Assembly (NCBI RefSeq): GCF_003336225.1
Contig: NZ_QPID01000004.1
Span: forward strand, 186,001 to 250,000
Length of the DNA stretch: 64,000 nucleotides
Direction of reading: 5' to 3'
Origin: Corallincola holothuriorum
Lineage (GTDB): Bacteria > Pseudomonadota > Gammaproteobacteria > Enterobacterales > Neiellaceae
The translations under genes and the position numbers were made by a program. The notes beneath the pieces were generated by a model, which ran no database searches, was not told the DNA's origin, and worked only from the letters and a program-made list of their open reading frames with translations. Below are positions 16,908 to 25,613 of the stretch, piece after piece. Position 1 is the stretch's first letter. Every line of letters starts with the position of its first letter.

Positions 16908-18713
16908 ATGGCTGAATTCGCCCTTAAACATTTTTATATCGCTGAAGAGCAGTCTATCTATCTGCTCAGTCAAAATGATGCCCGTAAGCTCAAGCAGTGG
17001 GTGCAGCTGTGTATGCGGCAACTGGAGCAGCTTGGCTATCAGCAGATAAGCTTGATCGGTAAAGGTGCTTACGGCTTTGTTTTTGCTGGCACGAGCCGTG
17101 ATGGCGCGCAGAAAGTGTTTAAATTCTCGCGTATCACCTTACCGGAAAGCGTGCAGGCTAGATTGGAAGATGAAGCCTACATGCAGCAGCAGGTCGTGCA
17201 TCCTCAGGTGCCTCGCATGTTGGCGTTTGAGCGTGTCGGTAAGCAATCGATATTGATGATGCAGCGTGCGCCTGGTGAAGATTTGGAAAAGGTCTCGCTG
17301 CAGTTAGGACCTTTGCCAGCACGCTGGGTGCTGCAGATCGCTGCACAGCTGGTACAGATCTTAAACGCACTACGGCAGCTCCCCCGAACTCAGGTGCACG
17401 GTGATATCAAGCCCTCTAATATTGTGTTTGATCGTGATTCTGAAGCCATTAGCCTGATTGACTGGGGCTCATCGGTATTCGCCCAGTTAGAGTCTGATGG
17501 GCAGCAGGCGGTGACAGATGTGAAATCATTGATGTCTGGCGATGTTAATCATAGCAATGCTCGGTTGGGTGACGTTTATTTTATTGGCGCGGAGCAGCTC
17601 AACGGTGCGCTCTCCAGCCCACGTTTTGATGAACAGGGCGTGGCTTCGACCTTATATGCGCTGGCGTCGGGGCAGTCTTGTCGCTTTGGCCATCGTGCTA
17701 TACCTGCGTCATCTTTAGGTTTACCGCAAGAGTTTGCCCGTACGCTCGATAACTTATTAGCCGATGACGAGGTACTTAAGCGTCAAGCGGGTGATTACCT
17801 TCTGCAGCATATGGAGCGTATGCGGCGCCACTATTTTGCTTCAGATACGTGGCTGATTGAGCCTCCATTAGTACCGGTATGGCTGCGTGAAAGCGATGAG
17901 GCCATCGACACTGTCGTATACAGCTCCCGTCGTTCGTTCTTGATGGCGGACGGTGATAATCGTGAATTGATGTACATGGATGATGTCCAGCTAGAGAAGT
18001 ACTATAAAAACTACTTGGTTGGGATGGGAGAGATTGAAAAAGCTTTTATCGCAGCGGTTTCTCGGCTGGGACAATACCCGGTAGTGGGCGGGCTGGCTCT
18101 GCATTGGAATGAGGAGGGCGTCGCGATTGATGCCAGTTTGAACCTATATGATGAGAGCTATCAGCGGGCGTTCCATGCAGCCGTCAATACCATGGTTAAG
18201 TTAGCGCGGGCATTGTGTCATCAAGGCACGTTTAAAAGCTGTATGTTTAACGCCAGAAATACACTGCATATTGATCGCAATCACCCCAGCCACCCATTTG
18301 TGCCATTGCCAGGAACCAGCTTAGCTTTTGAGATCCAACCGGCCCCCCCAGTGAATGAACGCAATCGCCACTCCTATTTTGAGGATGGCCGCGATCCTGA
18401 TGAACAGTTAACCCTGCCGGACGCCATTATTGAAGCGGTTGAGCAGCTTAATCAGATCCATCACACCGGCTGCATCATTTTTGAAAGCTTGGATACACAT
18501 TTACGAATACATAGCTATTACATGCTACTTGAGCCGGAGAAAGCGGACGACTTTACTGACTTATTAGCAGCCATCATAGACGCAGTGCCTTTGATTAAAG
18601 GCACCGGTACTGCGGGTTATATGAAGTTGCCCTATAAAAACACCCGGCAGTTTGAGCGTCAGGAACAGCAAGCAGAGCGATTTTATCCAAAAGACCCTAA
18701 GCGAACGAAGTAG
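16908..18713 (+). CDS. Hanks-type serine/threonine protein kinase with uncharacterised C-terminal domain
   Basis: A 601-residue soluble protein. Residues 45-270 form a eukaryotic-like kinase domain: glycine loop GKGAYGFVF (51-59), the ATP-anchoring Lys72 in KVFKF, catalytic loop HGDIKPSN (D166, N171) and a metal-binding DWG (185-187) replacing the usual DFG. All catalytic residues appear intact. Residues about 310-601 form a large C-terminal region that I do not recognise. There is no membrane segment or PASTA repeat. It starts 40 bases after bkdB on the same strand with no visible terminator between, so co-transcription with the dehydrogenase genes is likely. Confidence 0.85.
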   Translation: MAEFALKHFYIAEEQSIYLLSQNDARKLKQWVQLCMRQLEQLGYQQISLIGKGAYGFVFAGTSRDGAQKVFKFSRITLPESVQARLEDEAYMQQQVVHPQVPRMLAFERVGKQSILMMQRAPGEDLEKVSLQLGPLPARWVLQIAAQLVQILNALRQLPRTQVHGDIKPSNIVFDRDSEAISLIDWGSSVFAQLESDGQQAVTDVKSLMSGDVNHSNARLGDVYFIGAEQLNGALSSPRFDEQGVASTLYALASGQSCRFGHRAIPASSLGLPQEFARTLDNLLADDEVLKRQAGDYLLQHMERMRRHYFASDTWLIEPPLVPVWLRESDEAIDTVVYSSRRSFLMADGDNRELMYMDDVQLEKYYKNYLVGMGEIEKAFIAAVSRLGQYPVVGGLALHWNEEGVAIDASLNLYDESYQRAFHAAVNTMVKLARALCHQGTFKSCMFNARNTLHIDRNHPSHPFVPLPGTSLAFEIQPAPPVNERNRHSYFEDGRDPDEQLTLPDAIIEAVEQLNQIHHTGCIIFESLDTHLRIHSYYMLLEPEKADDFTDLLAAIIDAVPLIKGTGTAGYMKLPYKNTRQFERQEQQAERFYPKDPKRTK

Positions 18714-18721
18714 CGCGATTA

Positions 18722-19195
18722 TTAGCCGACGGTACCTGTAATACATTGAACTTTGCCTTGGTACTGTTTTTTATAATGATTGATTAGCTCGATACATGCT
18801 TCTTTCATTACGCTGGATGACACACCATATATAACAAATCTGGCACTGCGTTCGTGTTCATTCCCTGGCTCCATACTTAGGTAAGTGGCAGAAAATTGTT
18901 CGTTATTGAACAGTTTGTTGTATTTTTCTGGAATTTGCTTTTTACATTTCATGGCCACTTCAACTGAGCCCGCTTCACCAGAGAGGATATCTCTCCAGAT
19001 ACCGCCGCTTCTCTCTTGGCATTCTTGTAGTGAGTGCATCAAACCGAATCCGACAAGGTTGGTACTTTCAAAGGGAAAGGAGATCCTTAACTCTACGTAG
19101 TAGGGGTCTGATACTTGGTTTTGCTGAACTTCTAATTTTTGATATCCAAAAAATCCTGCGCCAATCAGCGCGATGAGGATGAGGAGCTGTTTCAT
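18722..19195 (-). CDS. hypothetical secreted or membrane-anchored protein
   Basis: A protein of 157 residues with an N-terminal hydrophobic segment (MKQLLILIALIGAGFFGYQ), then a soluble domain with four Cys residues that could form disulphides in the periplasm. I chose the ATG at 19195, since it starts a normal signal or anchor sequence with GGAAC just upstream; an ATG eight codons further out (19219) is in frame. I do not recognise the domain. It is convergent with the kinase gene, with 8 bases between stop codons. Confidence 0.6.
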   Translation of the reverse strand: MKQLLILIALIGAGFFGYQKLEVQQNQVSDPYYVELRISFPFESTNLVGFGLMHSLQECQERSGGIWRDILSGEAGSVEVAMKCKKQIPEKYNKLFNNEQFSATYLSMEPGNEHERSARFVIYGVSSSVMKEACIELINHYKKQYQGKVQCITGTVG

Positions 19196-19354
19196 GTTTC
19201 GTTCCTTGTTTTGGCTCATTCCTGCCTAGTTCCATTTTGGTGTGCGAGCGAAATGGTACCAAATATGGTACTTATTTATAAGCGATGGGTGAAAGATGAA
19301 GATCAAACCTCTATGATGCCGCCCAAGTTTAGCTAAGCGGTTATCAGGTTCGTT

Positions 19355-20107
19355 TTGAGTAAACAGGCCATCAGAAAGAAGCATGCAATTCACCGATTGC
19401 ATGACTATCGGAAGTCGTTAAGTTCGCGGCCTTTTCGCAGTCGAGGTTGCAGTGTGGTGCGTTGTGACTATTGTCGCCTCGCCGCCGATTTCTGCACCTG
19501 TGCTTCGCTGCCCGATACTGATTCTGATGCCAGTTTTGTGCTGTTGATGTACGACGATGAAGTGCTTAAACCGAGTAACACCGCCCGTTTGATCGCTGAT
19601 CTTGTGCCTGACACTCACGCATTTTTGTGGCGCCGCACTGAAGTTGATCCGGCATTGATTGCTTTGCTGCAGCAACCGCAATGGCAACCGTTTGTCGTCT
19701 TTCCTGGCCATTATGCTGAACCTGAACGGCCAGTGCATGAACTGTTGCCGAGCTTGGCGAAGGGGAAGCGCCCGCTGTTTATTATGTTGGATGGTAGTTG
19801 GCGCGAAGCATGCAAAATGTTTCGTAAAAGCCCCTATCTGGATGGCTATCCATTGCTATCGTTCAGTCCCGAGCAAGCCTCCGGTTACCAGATCAGAAAA
19901 GCGGCGCACAGTAACCAGCTGGCGACCGCCGAAGTGGCTGCCAGAGTGCTTGCGGCGGCCGGTGAGCCCCATAATGCTCAGCTGATGCAGCTCTGGTTCG
20001 AGCTGTTCAGTTACCGTTATCAACAAGCTGTACATCAAATAAATCAGGGTAGGGAAGACGCACTTGAGCGCTTAGATGAATACATAAATAGTACGGAAAG
20101 CCTATAG
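19355..20107 (+). CDS. tapT: DTW-domain tRNA-uridine aminocarboxypropyltransferase
   Basis: This enzyme transfers the aminocarboxypropyl group of S-adenosylmethionine to uridine 47 of tRNA (acp3U), as in E. coli TapT (YfiP). A zinc-type Cys cluster (RCDYCRLAADFCTC) near residue 35 is followed by the DTW-family signature LDGSWREACKM, with Ser in place of Thr, and the later conserved stretch QIRKAAHSNQLATAEVAA. Length is 250 residues. The only reasonable start is TTG 19355, since no ATG or GTG in frame precedes the Cys cluster; its ribosome binding site is weak. It is a stand-alone gene ahead of ppiC. Confidence 0.88.
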   Translation: MSKQAIRKKHAIHRLHDYRKSLSSRPFRSRGCSVVRCDYCRLAADFCTCASLPDTDSDASFVLLMYDDEVLKPSNTARLIADLVPDTHAFLWRRTEVDPALIALLQQPQWQPFVVFPGHYAEPERPVHELLPSLAKGKRPLFIMLDGSWREACKMFRKSPYLDGYPLLSFSPEQASGYQIRKAAHSNQLATAEVAARVLAAAGEPHNAQLMQLWFELFSYRYQQAVHQINQGREDALERLDEYINSTESL

Positions 20108-20184
20108 TGTTTAGTGGCTTACGGTGTACTGCTATGATAATGCCATGATGCCTTATTAAATAAATCTACGTTGGGAAATTAGCC

Positions 20185-20469
20185 ATGCAATCTGCTCACG
20201 CTGTCCATATCCTTGTCAAAACCCAAAAAGAAGCTGCCGATCTTAAGCAACAACTTGCCAAAGGGGGCGACTTTGCCAAGCTGGCGAAGAAGCACTCACT
20301 CTGTCCATCGGGCAAAAAGGGAGGCGATTTGGGCGAATTCCGCCGCGGTGAGATGGTCAAGGCATTTGATGATGTGGTGTTTAAGCGCGCTATTTTGGAA
20401 GTTCATGGTCCAATCAAAACCCCTTTTGGTTATCACTTGATCAAGACGCTCTACCGCTCGGGTCGTTAG
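20185..20469 (+). CDS. ppiC: parvulin-type peptidyl-prolyl isomerase PpiC
   Basis: A 94-residue stand-alone parvulin domain that speeds cis/trans isomerisation of prolyl bonds. HAVHILVKT opens the domain, [15 protein letters not shown] is the conserved core, and [14 protein letters not shown] closes it. Length is nearly identical to E. coli PpiC (93). No signal peptide, so it acts in the cytoplasm. GGGAA lies before the ATG. Confidence 0.95.
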   Translation: MQSAHAVHILVKTQKEAADLKQQLAKGGDFAKLAKKHSLCPSGKKGGDLGEFRRGEMVKAFDDVVFKRAILEVHGPIKTPFGYHLIKTLYRSGR

Positions 20470-20482
20470 TTTTCTTCTAAAT

Positions 20483-20507
20483 AGGGCGTGACCAGCGCCC
20501 TGTTTTT
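20483..20507 (+). terminator. rho-independent terminator after ppiC
   Basis: A 6-bp stem AGGGCG/CGCCCT with a 7-base loop, followed by GTTTTTC, 14 bases after the ppiC stop. Confidence 0.65.
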
Positions 20508-20605
20508 CACCAATGCAACAAGCTATTTCTCGTTAGACTGTGCAAACTAAGCAATATATCAAGCACCTAGCATAAGCAACTAGGCTCAATATAGAGAAGC
20601 GTTGT

Positions 20606-22159
20606 ATGACGGTTAGAAGCATTCTCTGGCGCGCGACAGCGTTGCTTTCCTTACTCTTGCTGCTCAATGGCTGTGAGCCATCAGATTCCCCTGAAAAAGC
20701 CGGTGCCTCGGCAGATCTGGCGATGGATGGTGATGATCTTTTACCCCTCAGTGAAGTTAAGCCGATTGATATCGCCGAGCTGGCCGATAATGCATTCAAG
20801 GAACTCTGGCCGCAGCTAACCGATGCACGTAGTGGTGATTTGGATGAACTGCTAACCCGTGGCGAAATCCGCATTTTGACCACGTTTTCGCTGGGTCAGT
20901 ACTATATCGATAAAGGTACCCAGCGCGGTCTGACGTTTGAATCTATCCGTGAGATGGAAGCTTTTTTCAAAAAGAAGCTGGGCAAGAAAAAGACCCAACT
21001 ACTTAAATTTACCATTATCCCGGTACGTCGTGATCAGTTGATCCCGTTCTTGATGGAGGGTTATGGCGACATCGCTTTTGCCAATCTGACCATTACCGAG
21101 CACAGGGAACAGGTCGTCGATTTTTCTCTGCCGTTCTCTTCCCGTGTCAGAGAGATGTTTGTCACACATAGCGGTGAACCGCCGTTAACTTCCCTTGATG
21201 AGCTGTCAGGTCGGGAGATCCATGTCCGTTTTAGTTCCAGTTACTACGAAAGTCTGGTGGCGTTAAACCGTGATTTTGAGCAGCGCCGAATGCCCTTAAT
21301 CCGTATTGTTCCGGTTGACCCCCGGCTGGAAGATGAAGATGTATTGGAGTTGGTTAACGACGGCATTCTGCCTGCAACGGTGGCCGACGAGCATAAACTC
21401 GATCTGTGGCGTCGGGTATTTAAAGGCCTGCAGGTACATGACGATATCCCGGTACGTGAGGGGGGGAAAGTGGCACTCGCATTCAGACAAGATAGTCCGA
21501 AGCTGAAAGCGGTGTTGGATGAGTTTGCCCATAGCCATCGGGTCGGGACACTGATCGCTAATACTTTGTTGAAGCGCTATTTCGGTAATACTAACTGGGT
21601 AAAAACCGCAGAAGAGCGAGATCCTTTTCGCGGGATCCACGGGCTAACAAAGTATTTTAAGACCTACGGTGAGCAATACGAGATCGACTGGTTGCTATTG
21701 GCTGCTTTCGCCTATCAAGAGAGCCATTTCAATACCAAGGCGCGCAGTGGGGCTGGTGCCGTCGGGGTGATGCAGATCTTGCCTAGAACCGCCAAAGCGA
21801 TTGGCTTTCCTGACATCAGCGGTACTCAAAACAACATCCATGCCGGCACCAAGTACCTTGCTAGATTAAGAGATCACTACTTCGATGATGAAAACATTGA
21901 GCCATTTGAGAAACTACTGTTTACAATGGCGGGATATAACGCAGGGCCAACACGTATTAATCGCTTGCGCCGAGAGGCTGAGCAGCGCGGCTTAAATCCG
22001 AATCGCTGGTTTAACAACGTTGAGCTGGTGGTAGCTGCCAAAGTGGGCAGAGAGCCGGTCCGCTATGTCGGTAATATCTATCGTTATTACGTGGCCTATA
22101 AACGTTCGGTATATGATCTGAATGCACGTATGCAAGCGATCCAGGCCGTGCAGGAATAG
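20606..22159 (+). CDS. mltF: membrane-bound lytic murein transglycosylase, MltF-like
   Basis: A peptidoglycan-cleaving lipoprotein of 517 residues. The signal peptide ends in a lipobox (LLNGC, Cys23). Residues about 85-330 form a family 3 solute-binding-like regulatory domain as in MltF. Residues about 345-500 form an SLT (family 23) lytic transglycosylase domain with catalytic Glu372 in AYQESHFN, followed by SGAGAVGVMQILP and MAGYNAGPTR. This two-domain order is that of MltF. It differs from E. coli MltF enough in its N-terminal part that paralogous subtypes are possible. Confidence 0.87.
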   Translation: MTVRSILWRATALLSLLLLLNGCEPSDSPEKAGASADLAMDGDDLLPLSEVKPIDIAELADNAFKELWPQLTDARSGDLDELLTRGEIRILTTFSLGQYYIDKGTQRGLTFESIREMEAFFKKKLGKKKTQLLKFTIIPVRRDQLIPFLMEGYGDIAFANLTITEHREQVVDFSLPFSSRVREMFVTHSGEPPLTSLDELSGREIHVRFSSSYYESLVALNRDFEQRRMPLIRIVPVDPRLEDEDVLELVNDGILPATVADEHKLDLWRRVFKGLQVHDDIPVREGGKVALAFRQDSPKLKAVLDEFAHSHRVGTLIANTLLKRYFGNTNWVKTAEERDPFRGIHGLTKYFKTYGEQYEIDWLLLAAFAYQESHFNTKARSGAGAVGVMQILPRTAKAIGFPDISGTQNNIHAGTKYLARLRDHYFDDENIEPFEKLLFTMAGYNAGPTRINRLRREAEQRGLNPNRWFNNVELVVAAKVGREPVRYVGNIYRYYVAYKRSVYDLNARMQAIQAVQE

Positions 22160-22184
22160 TTAAATTTTCTTTATTGAGTAAAAC

Positions 22185-23021
22185 ATGAGTGATGAATTAG
22201 GCCGTTATAACCGCCTTAAAGTGATTAAACGCGTTGATTTTGGCGTGTACTTAGAAACCCGCACCTTGGGCGAAGTTTTGCTGCCTGCGAAATATCTGGA
22301 GCGAGATATAAAAGTAGGTGATCAGGTCAATGTCTTTATCTACCTCGACTCCGAAGATGCACCTGTGGCAACTACCGAGAAGCCCAAAGCTCAGGTGGAT
22401 GAATTTGCTTTTTTGAAAGTTGTAGACGCCGGTCGTCATGGTGCGTTTTTGGATTGGGGGCTGCAAAAAGATCTGTTGGTGCCTTTCTCTGAACAGCGCG
22501 AAACCATGGAAGTGGGCAAGAGCTATCTGGTGCGGATCTTTATCGACGATATTACCCACCGTATTGCCGCCAGTAGCAAGGTTGATCGTTTCCTCGACCG
22601 CTGGCCAGCCCAATATGAACATGGTCAGGAAGTCACATTGACCATCGCCAATCAAACGGAATTAGGCTACAAAGCGATTGTGAATCATAACCACTGGGGC
22701 GTGATTTACGCCAATGAGGTGTTTCGCCGCTTGCATTATGGCAGCACGATTAAGGGCTTTGTCCGCAAAGTTCGAGAAGATGGCAAGATTGACTTGATGC
22801 TACAAAAGTCGAGTCAGTCGCAGGTGAGTGGCCTTGAAGGCGACGTATTGGAACGGTTAAAGAACGCGGGTGGTTATCTGGCCGCCAGTGACAAGAGTTC
22901 GCCGGAGACCATTAAACGTATGTTTGGTGTCAGCAAGCGGGTGTTTAAGCAAACCATCGGCTCTCTCTATAAGCAGAAAAAAATCACGATAGAAGAGCAG
23001 GGCATACGCTTGGTCGAGTGA
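22185..23021 (+). CDS. CvfB-like S1-domain RNA-binding protein
   Basis: A 278-residue protein with three S1-like domains followed by a winged-helix C-terminus, as in the CvfB/YitL family of RNA-binding proteins. Recognisable segments are RYNRLKVIKRVDFGVYL at the start, GAFLDWGLQKDLLVPF around 86-101, and RRLHYGSTIKGFVRKVREDG near 183-202. Family members influence virulence or stress gene expression in some Firmicutes; the role in gammaproteobacteria is poorly known. It starts 25 bases after the transglycosylase gene and may be co-transcribed with it. Confidence 0.87.
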   Translation: MSDELGRYNRLKVIKRVDFGVYLETRTLGEVLLPAKYLERDIKVGDQVNVFIYLDSEDAPVATTEKPKAQVDEFAFLKVVDAGRHGAFLDWGLQKDLLVPFSEQRETMEVGKSYLVRIFIDDITHRIAASSKVDRFLDRWPAQYEHGQEVTLTIANQTELGYKAIVNHNHWGVIYANEVFRRLHYGSTIKGFVRKVREDGKIDLMLQKSSQSQVSGLEGDVLERLKNAGGYLAASDKSSPETIKRMFGVSKRVFKQTIGSLYKQKKITIEEQGIRLVE

Positions 23022-23034
23022 TCGACCAAGCAAT
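23009..23034 (+). repeat. hairpin across the cvfB-like stop codon
   Basis: GCTTGGTCGA and TCGACCAAGC form an inverted repeat around a GTGA loop that includes the TGA stop codon of the S1-domain gene. There is no T run after it, so it may be a weak or rho-dependent terminator or an mRNA-stabilising stem. Confidence 0.6.
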
Positions 23035-23085
23035 ACCAGCCTATCGCTTTATTTCCCCAGCCAAGTCGTTCATGCCGGAGTCTCC

Positions 23086-23619
23086 ATGGCACTAAAAGCC
23101 ACGATCTACAAAGCCAACCTAGAGGTGGCGGATATGGGTCGTCACCATTACCAAAACTACCCACTCACCATAGCGCAGCATCCGTCAGAAACCGCCCGAA
23201 GAACCATGGTGCGATTGCTGGCGTTTGCGCTGAATGCCAGTGACGAACTGCAGTTTACCCGTGGTCTTTGCGTGGACGATGAGCCTGAACTGTGGCTAAA
23301 AAGCCTTTCGGATGAGATCGAGTTGTGGATTGAACTGGGGCTGCCTGACGAAAAGCGGCTGAAAAAGGCCTGCCGCCGCGCTAAGAAAGTGATTCTGTAT
23401 GCCTACGGCAGTGCTTTTTCGGTGTGGTGGCCAGAAAACAAAAACAAGCTGGGGATGCTGAAAAACCTCGAAGTACATTACCTACCTGAAGAGGCCAGTC
23501 AGGCGCTGGGCGAACTGCTGCAACGTAGCATGCAATTACAGTGCAGCATTGATGATGGCCAAGTGTGGATGAGCACCAATGAAAACAGCGCCATGATTGA
23601 GCCGGAGCAGCATCAGTAG
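23086..23619 (+). CDS. yaeQ: YaeQ family protein
   Basis: A 177-residue protein that matches YaeQ from its start (MALKATIYKANL) through DMxRHHYxxYPLTIAQHPSET, the DDEPELWLKSL segment and AKKVILYAYGS. YaeQ has a PD-(D/E)XK nuclease-like fold, and no firm biochemical function is established. It is on the same strand as the S1-domain gene but separated by the hairpin at 23009-23034. Confidence 0.93.
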   Translation: MALKATIYKANLEVADMGRHHYQNYPLTIAQHPSETARRTMVRLLAFALNASDELQFTRGLCVDDEPELWLKSLSDEIELWIELGLPDEKRLKKACRRAKKVILYAYGSAFSVWWPENKNKLGMLKNLEVHYLPEEASQALGELLQRSMQLQCSIDDGQVWMSTNENSAMIEPEQHQ

Positions 23620-23744
23620 GCTGAACTTGCTGCTACTAAATTAGCTGAAAATTGTTCTTTTTTTTTGCCGTTGTTTCAATTAGTGATCGTGCAACAATCT
23701 CTCACTTTCGCTATCAACAAGGAAGTTAATAAGGCGTAGTCGGT

Positions 23745-24692
23745 ATGGCGACTCCTCATATTGTTTATAGTGATCAACTAGATATCTCACTCGGTGGATT
23801 AGAGAAGCTGCATCCGTTTGACGGACGCAAGTTTTCCAAAGCTTGGGAGCAGATCACTAGTATATTAGGGGAGAAATTGGATGGCTTCTCTCACTTGGTG
23901 ACGTCACCGGTTACCGACACATCCTTAGGTACTTTCCATACGGATTTCTATCTATCTTTGGTTGCTGACAAGCGTTATATCGCACAAGTGGTGGAGATCC
24001 CTATTGTCAGGTGGTTGCCATCCAGTTGGGTGATGGACGGGATCGTAAAACCAATGCGATATGCCACTCAGGCGACTATTTTGGCGACGGAGTTAGCTTT
24101 AGATAATGGTTTTGCCGTTTCTCTCGCTGGTGGCTTTCATCACGCGTCCAAGAGCAAAGGAGAAGGCTTCTGTGCTTTTTCGGATATACCGGTCGCGGTC
24201 AATTTAATGACTAAGCAAAGCTTGCTCCATGCTGAAAGCCGAATTGCAATAGTTGATCTCGACGCTCATCAAGGTAATGGCTTTGAACGTGCTTTTTATG
24301 AGGATGAGCGTGTTCGATTTTTTGATATGTATAACAGTGATATCTATCCAAGAGATAGATATGCAGAGGGTCGAATCGACTATCCAGTAAAACTCGCCTC
24401 CAAGACCGCGGATGCGGAATATCTGTCTCAGCTCAAAGAGCACTTAGCAATATTTATTGAACGCTTCGGACCTTTTGATCTGATCTATTACAACGCTGGT
24501 ACCGACATTTTGGCTGGCGATAAATTAGGTCAATTGTCGGTATCGTTTGACGGTATTCTTGAGCGTGACGCTTTTGTTCTCGATATTTGCCAAAAGGCGT
24601 CAAAGTCTACAGTGATGGTGACCAGTGGCGGTTATAGTGCGGACAGCTATAAGCTAATCGCTCAATCGGTAATTAATCAGTTTGAGTTGTAG
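23745..24692 (+). CDS. histone deacetylase-like amidohydrolase
   Basis: A 315-residue zinc-dependent deacetylase of the arginase/deacetylase superfamily. The active-site elements are in order: the AGGFHHA His pair (about 130), the zinc ligands in DLDAHQGNG (about 166), the third Asp in YNAGTDILAGD, and the catalytic Tyr in SGGYS. The DLDAHQGNG and AGTDILAGD motifs resemble class IV (HDAC11-like) proteins more than the acetoin or acetylpolyamine types. Substrates could be acetylated polyamines or acyl-lysine, and cannot be told from sequence. Confidence 0.88.
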   Translation: MATPHIVYSDQLDISLGGLEKLHPFDGRKFSKAWEQITSILGEKLDGFSHLVTSPVTDTSLGTFHTDFYLSLVADKRYIAQVVEIPIVRWLPSSWVMDGIVKPMRYATQATILATELALDNGFAVSLAGGFHHASKSKGEGFCAFSDIPVAVNLMTKQSLLHAESRIAIVDLDAHQGNGFERAFYEDERVRFFDMYNSDIYPRDRYAEGRIDYPVKLASKTADAEYLSQLKEHLAIFIERFGPFDLIYYNAGTDILAGDKLGQLSVSFDGILERDAFVLDICQKASKSTVMVTSGGYSADSYKLIAQSVINQFEL

Positions 24693-24737
24693 TGCTTCGG
24701 GCATTTTCAGCTTAAGTGGTTGTGATTTGCTAACTGG

Positions 24738-24760
24738 GCAAAACTTCGGGGGTTTTGCTT
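24738..24760 (+). terminator. possible terminator after the deacetylase gene
   Basis: A 7-bp stem GCAAAAC/GTTTTGC with a G-rich 7-base loop (TTCGGGG) and only two T residues after it. It lies 45 bases after the stop codon. Confidence 0.4.
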
Positions 24761-24812
24761 ATAAGTTATCGGGGGTATGCTCCTGATAACTCTTCCGCTG
24801 ATAGTTAATCTG

Positions 24813-25304
24813 ATGAAACTCGTGTTATCTTTTCTTCTGCTTACCACAATATCTTTTTCGGCTTTGGCCGAGGTTGACTTGGTTCAGGTTGTGAAATCTG
24901 AGCGAAAAATGTATCTGTTTGATGGCTCTCGGCTCATCAGGGAGTTTGATGTGGCTCTCGGAGCCAACCCAAAAGGGCACAAACAACAAGAGGGTGATGA
25001 ACGCACTCCCGAAGGTCGCTACCAGTTGGATTACATCAAAGAAGACTCCTCTTTTTATCGCGCCATGCATGTTAGCTACCCAAATGAGCTGGATAAACAG
25101 ACGGCCAAGGAGAGGGGCGTGTCACCGGGCGGTTTGATCATGGTTCATGGCCAGCGGAATCGACTCGGCTGGTTATCTTTGCTGTCGCAACGTTTTAATT
25201 GGACCAATGGCTGCATTGCGATAACGAATGATGAAATGGATGAATTTCTAACGCTGGTACCCGTCGGTACAGTCATTGATATTTCATGGGAGCGCCTTCC
25301 TTGA
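24813..25304 (+). CDS. L,D-transpeptidase (YkuD domain), periplasmic
   Basis: A protein of 163 residues with a signal peptide (MKLVLSFLLLTTISFSALA) and a YkuD domain. The opening VKSERKMYLFDGSRLIREFDV, the histidine motif MVHGQ and the catalytic Cys motif TNGCIAITN are all present. The enzyme would make or edit 3-3 crosslinks in peptidoglycan or attach proteins to it. ATG 24813 gives a normal signal peptide. ATG 24777 is in frame too, but the GGGGG before it is too close to be a good ribosome binding site. Similar short YkuD proteins include DpaA-type amidases, so the direction of the reaction is uncertain. Confidence 0.85.
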   Translation: MKLVLSFLLLTTISFSALAEVDLVQVVKSERKMYLFDGSRLIREFDVALGANPKGHKQQEGDERTPEGRYQLDYIKEDSSFYRAMHVSYPNELDKQTAKERGVSPGGLIMVHGQRNRLGWLSLLSQRFNWTNGCIAITNDEMDEFLTLVPVGTVIDISWERLP

Positions 25305-25392
25305 TAGTGTTTTCTTATCGGGAAATAGGGTGGCTTTAGTTTCAAATAACAGGCGTTGAATAAGTTCTACGACTTCAAGGGTGGTGCGTAAT

Positions 25393-25596
25393 ATGGTTTT
25401 AAAGACGGATCCCAAGGTCAATGAGGGAGTTAAGGATTTTAGCGTTGAATTAGTGAAAATCTTGTTTAGCCGCAACCGTTCCATAACTGAAAAGTATCAC
25501 ATGGTTCTTTTGCATATCGCCGAGAATAAGGTTTGGGCCTGCTATCTGGTGGCGCTAATATGCGTGCTGCTACTGTTAATCAGCTCTTTATTTTGA
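25393..25596 (+). CDS. small hypothetical membrane protein
   Basis: A frame of 67 codons from ATG 25393. The first 45 residues are polar and amphipathic, and the last 20 are strongly hydrophobic (CYLVALICVLLLLISSLF), as in a tail-anchored protein. An AAGG lies a little too far upstream (about 12 bases). No motif is recognised. It sits between the L,D-transpeptidase and the convergent TetR gene. Confidence 0.5.
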   Translation: MVLKTDPKVNEGVKDFSVELVKILFSRNRSITEKYHMVLLHIAENKVWACYLVALICVLLLLISSLF

Positions 25597-25613
25597 AAGC
25601 TACGAAAGCTGAT

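Noticed and set aside
19252..19270. Direct repeat ATGGTAC with 12-base period upstream of tapT
   Set aside because: Too short to separate from chance, and no matching regulator is known to me.
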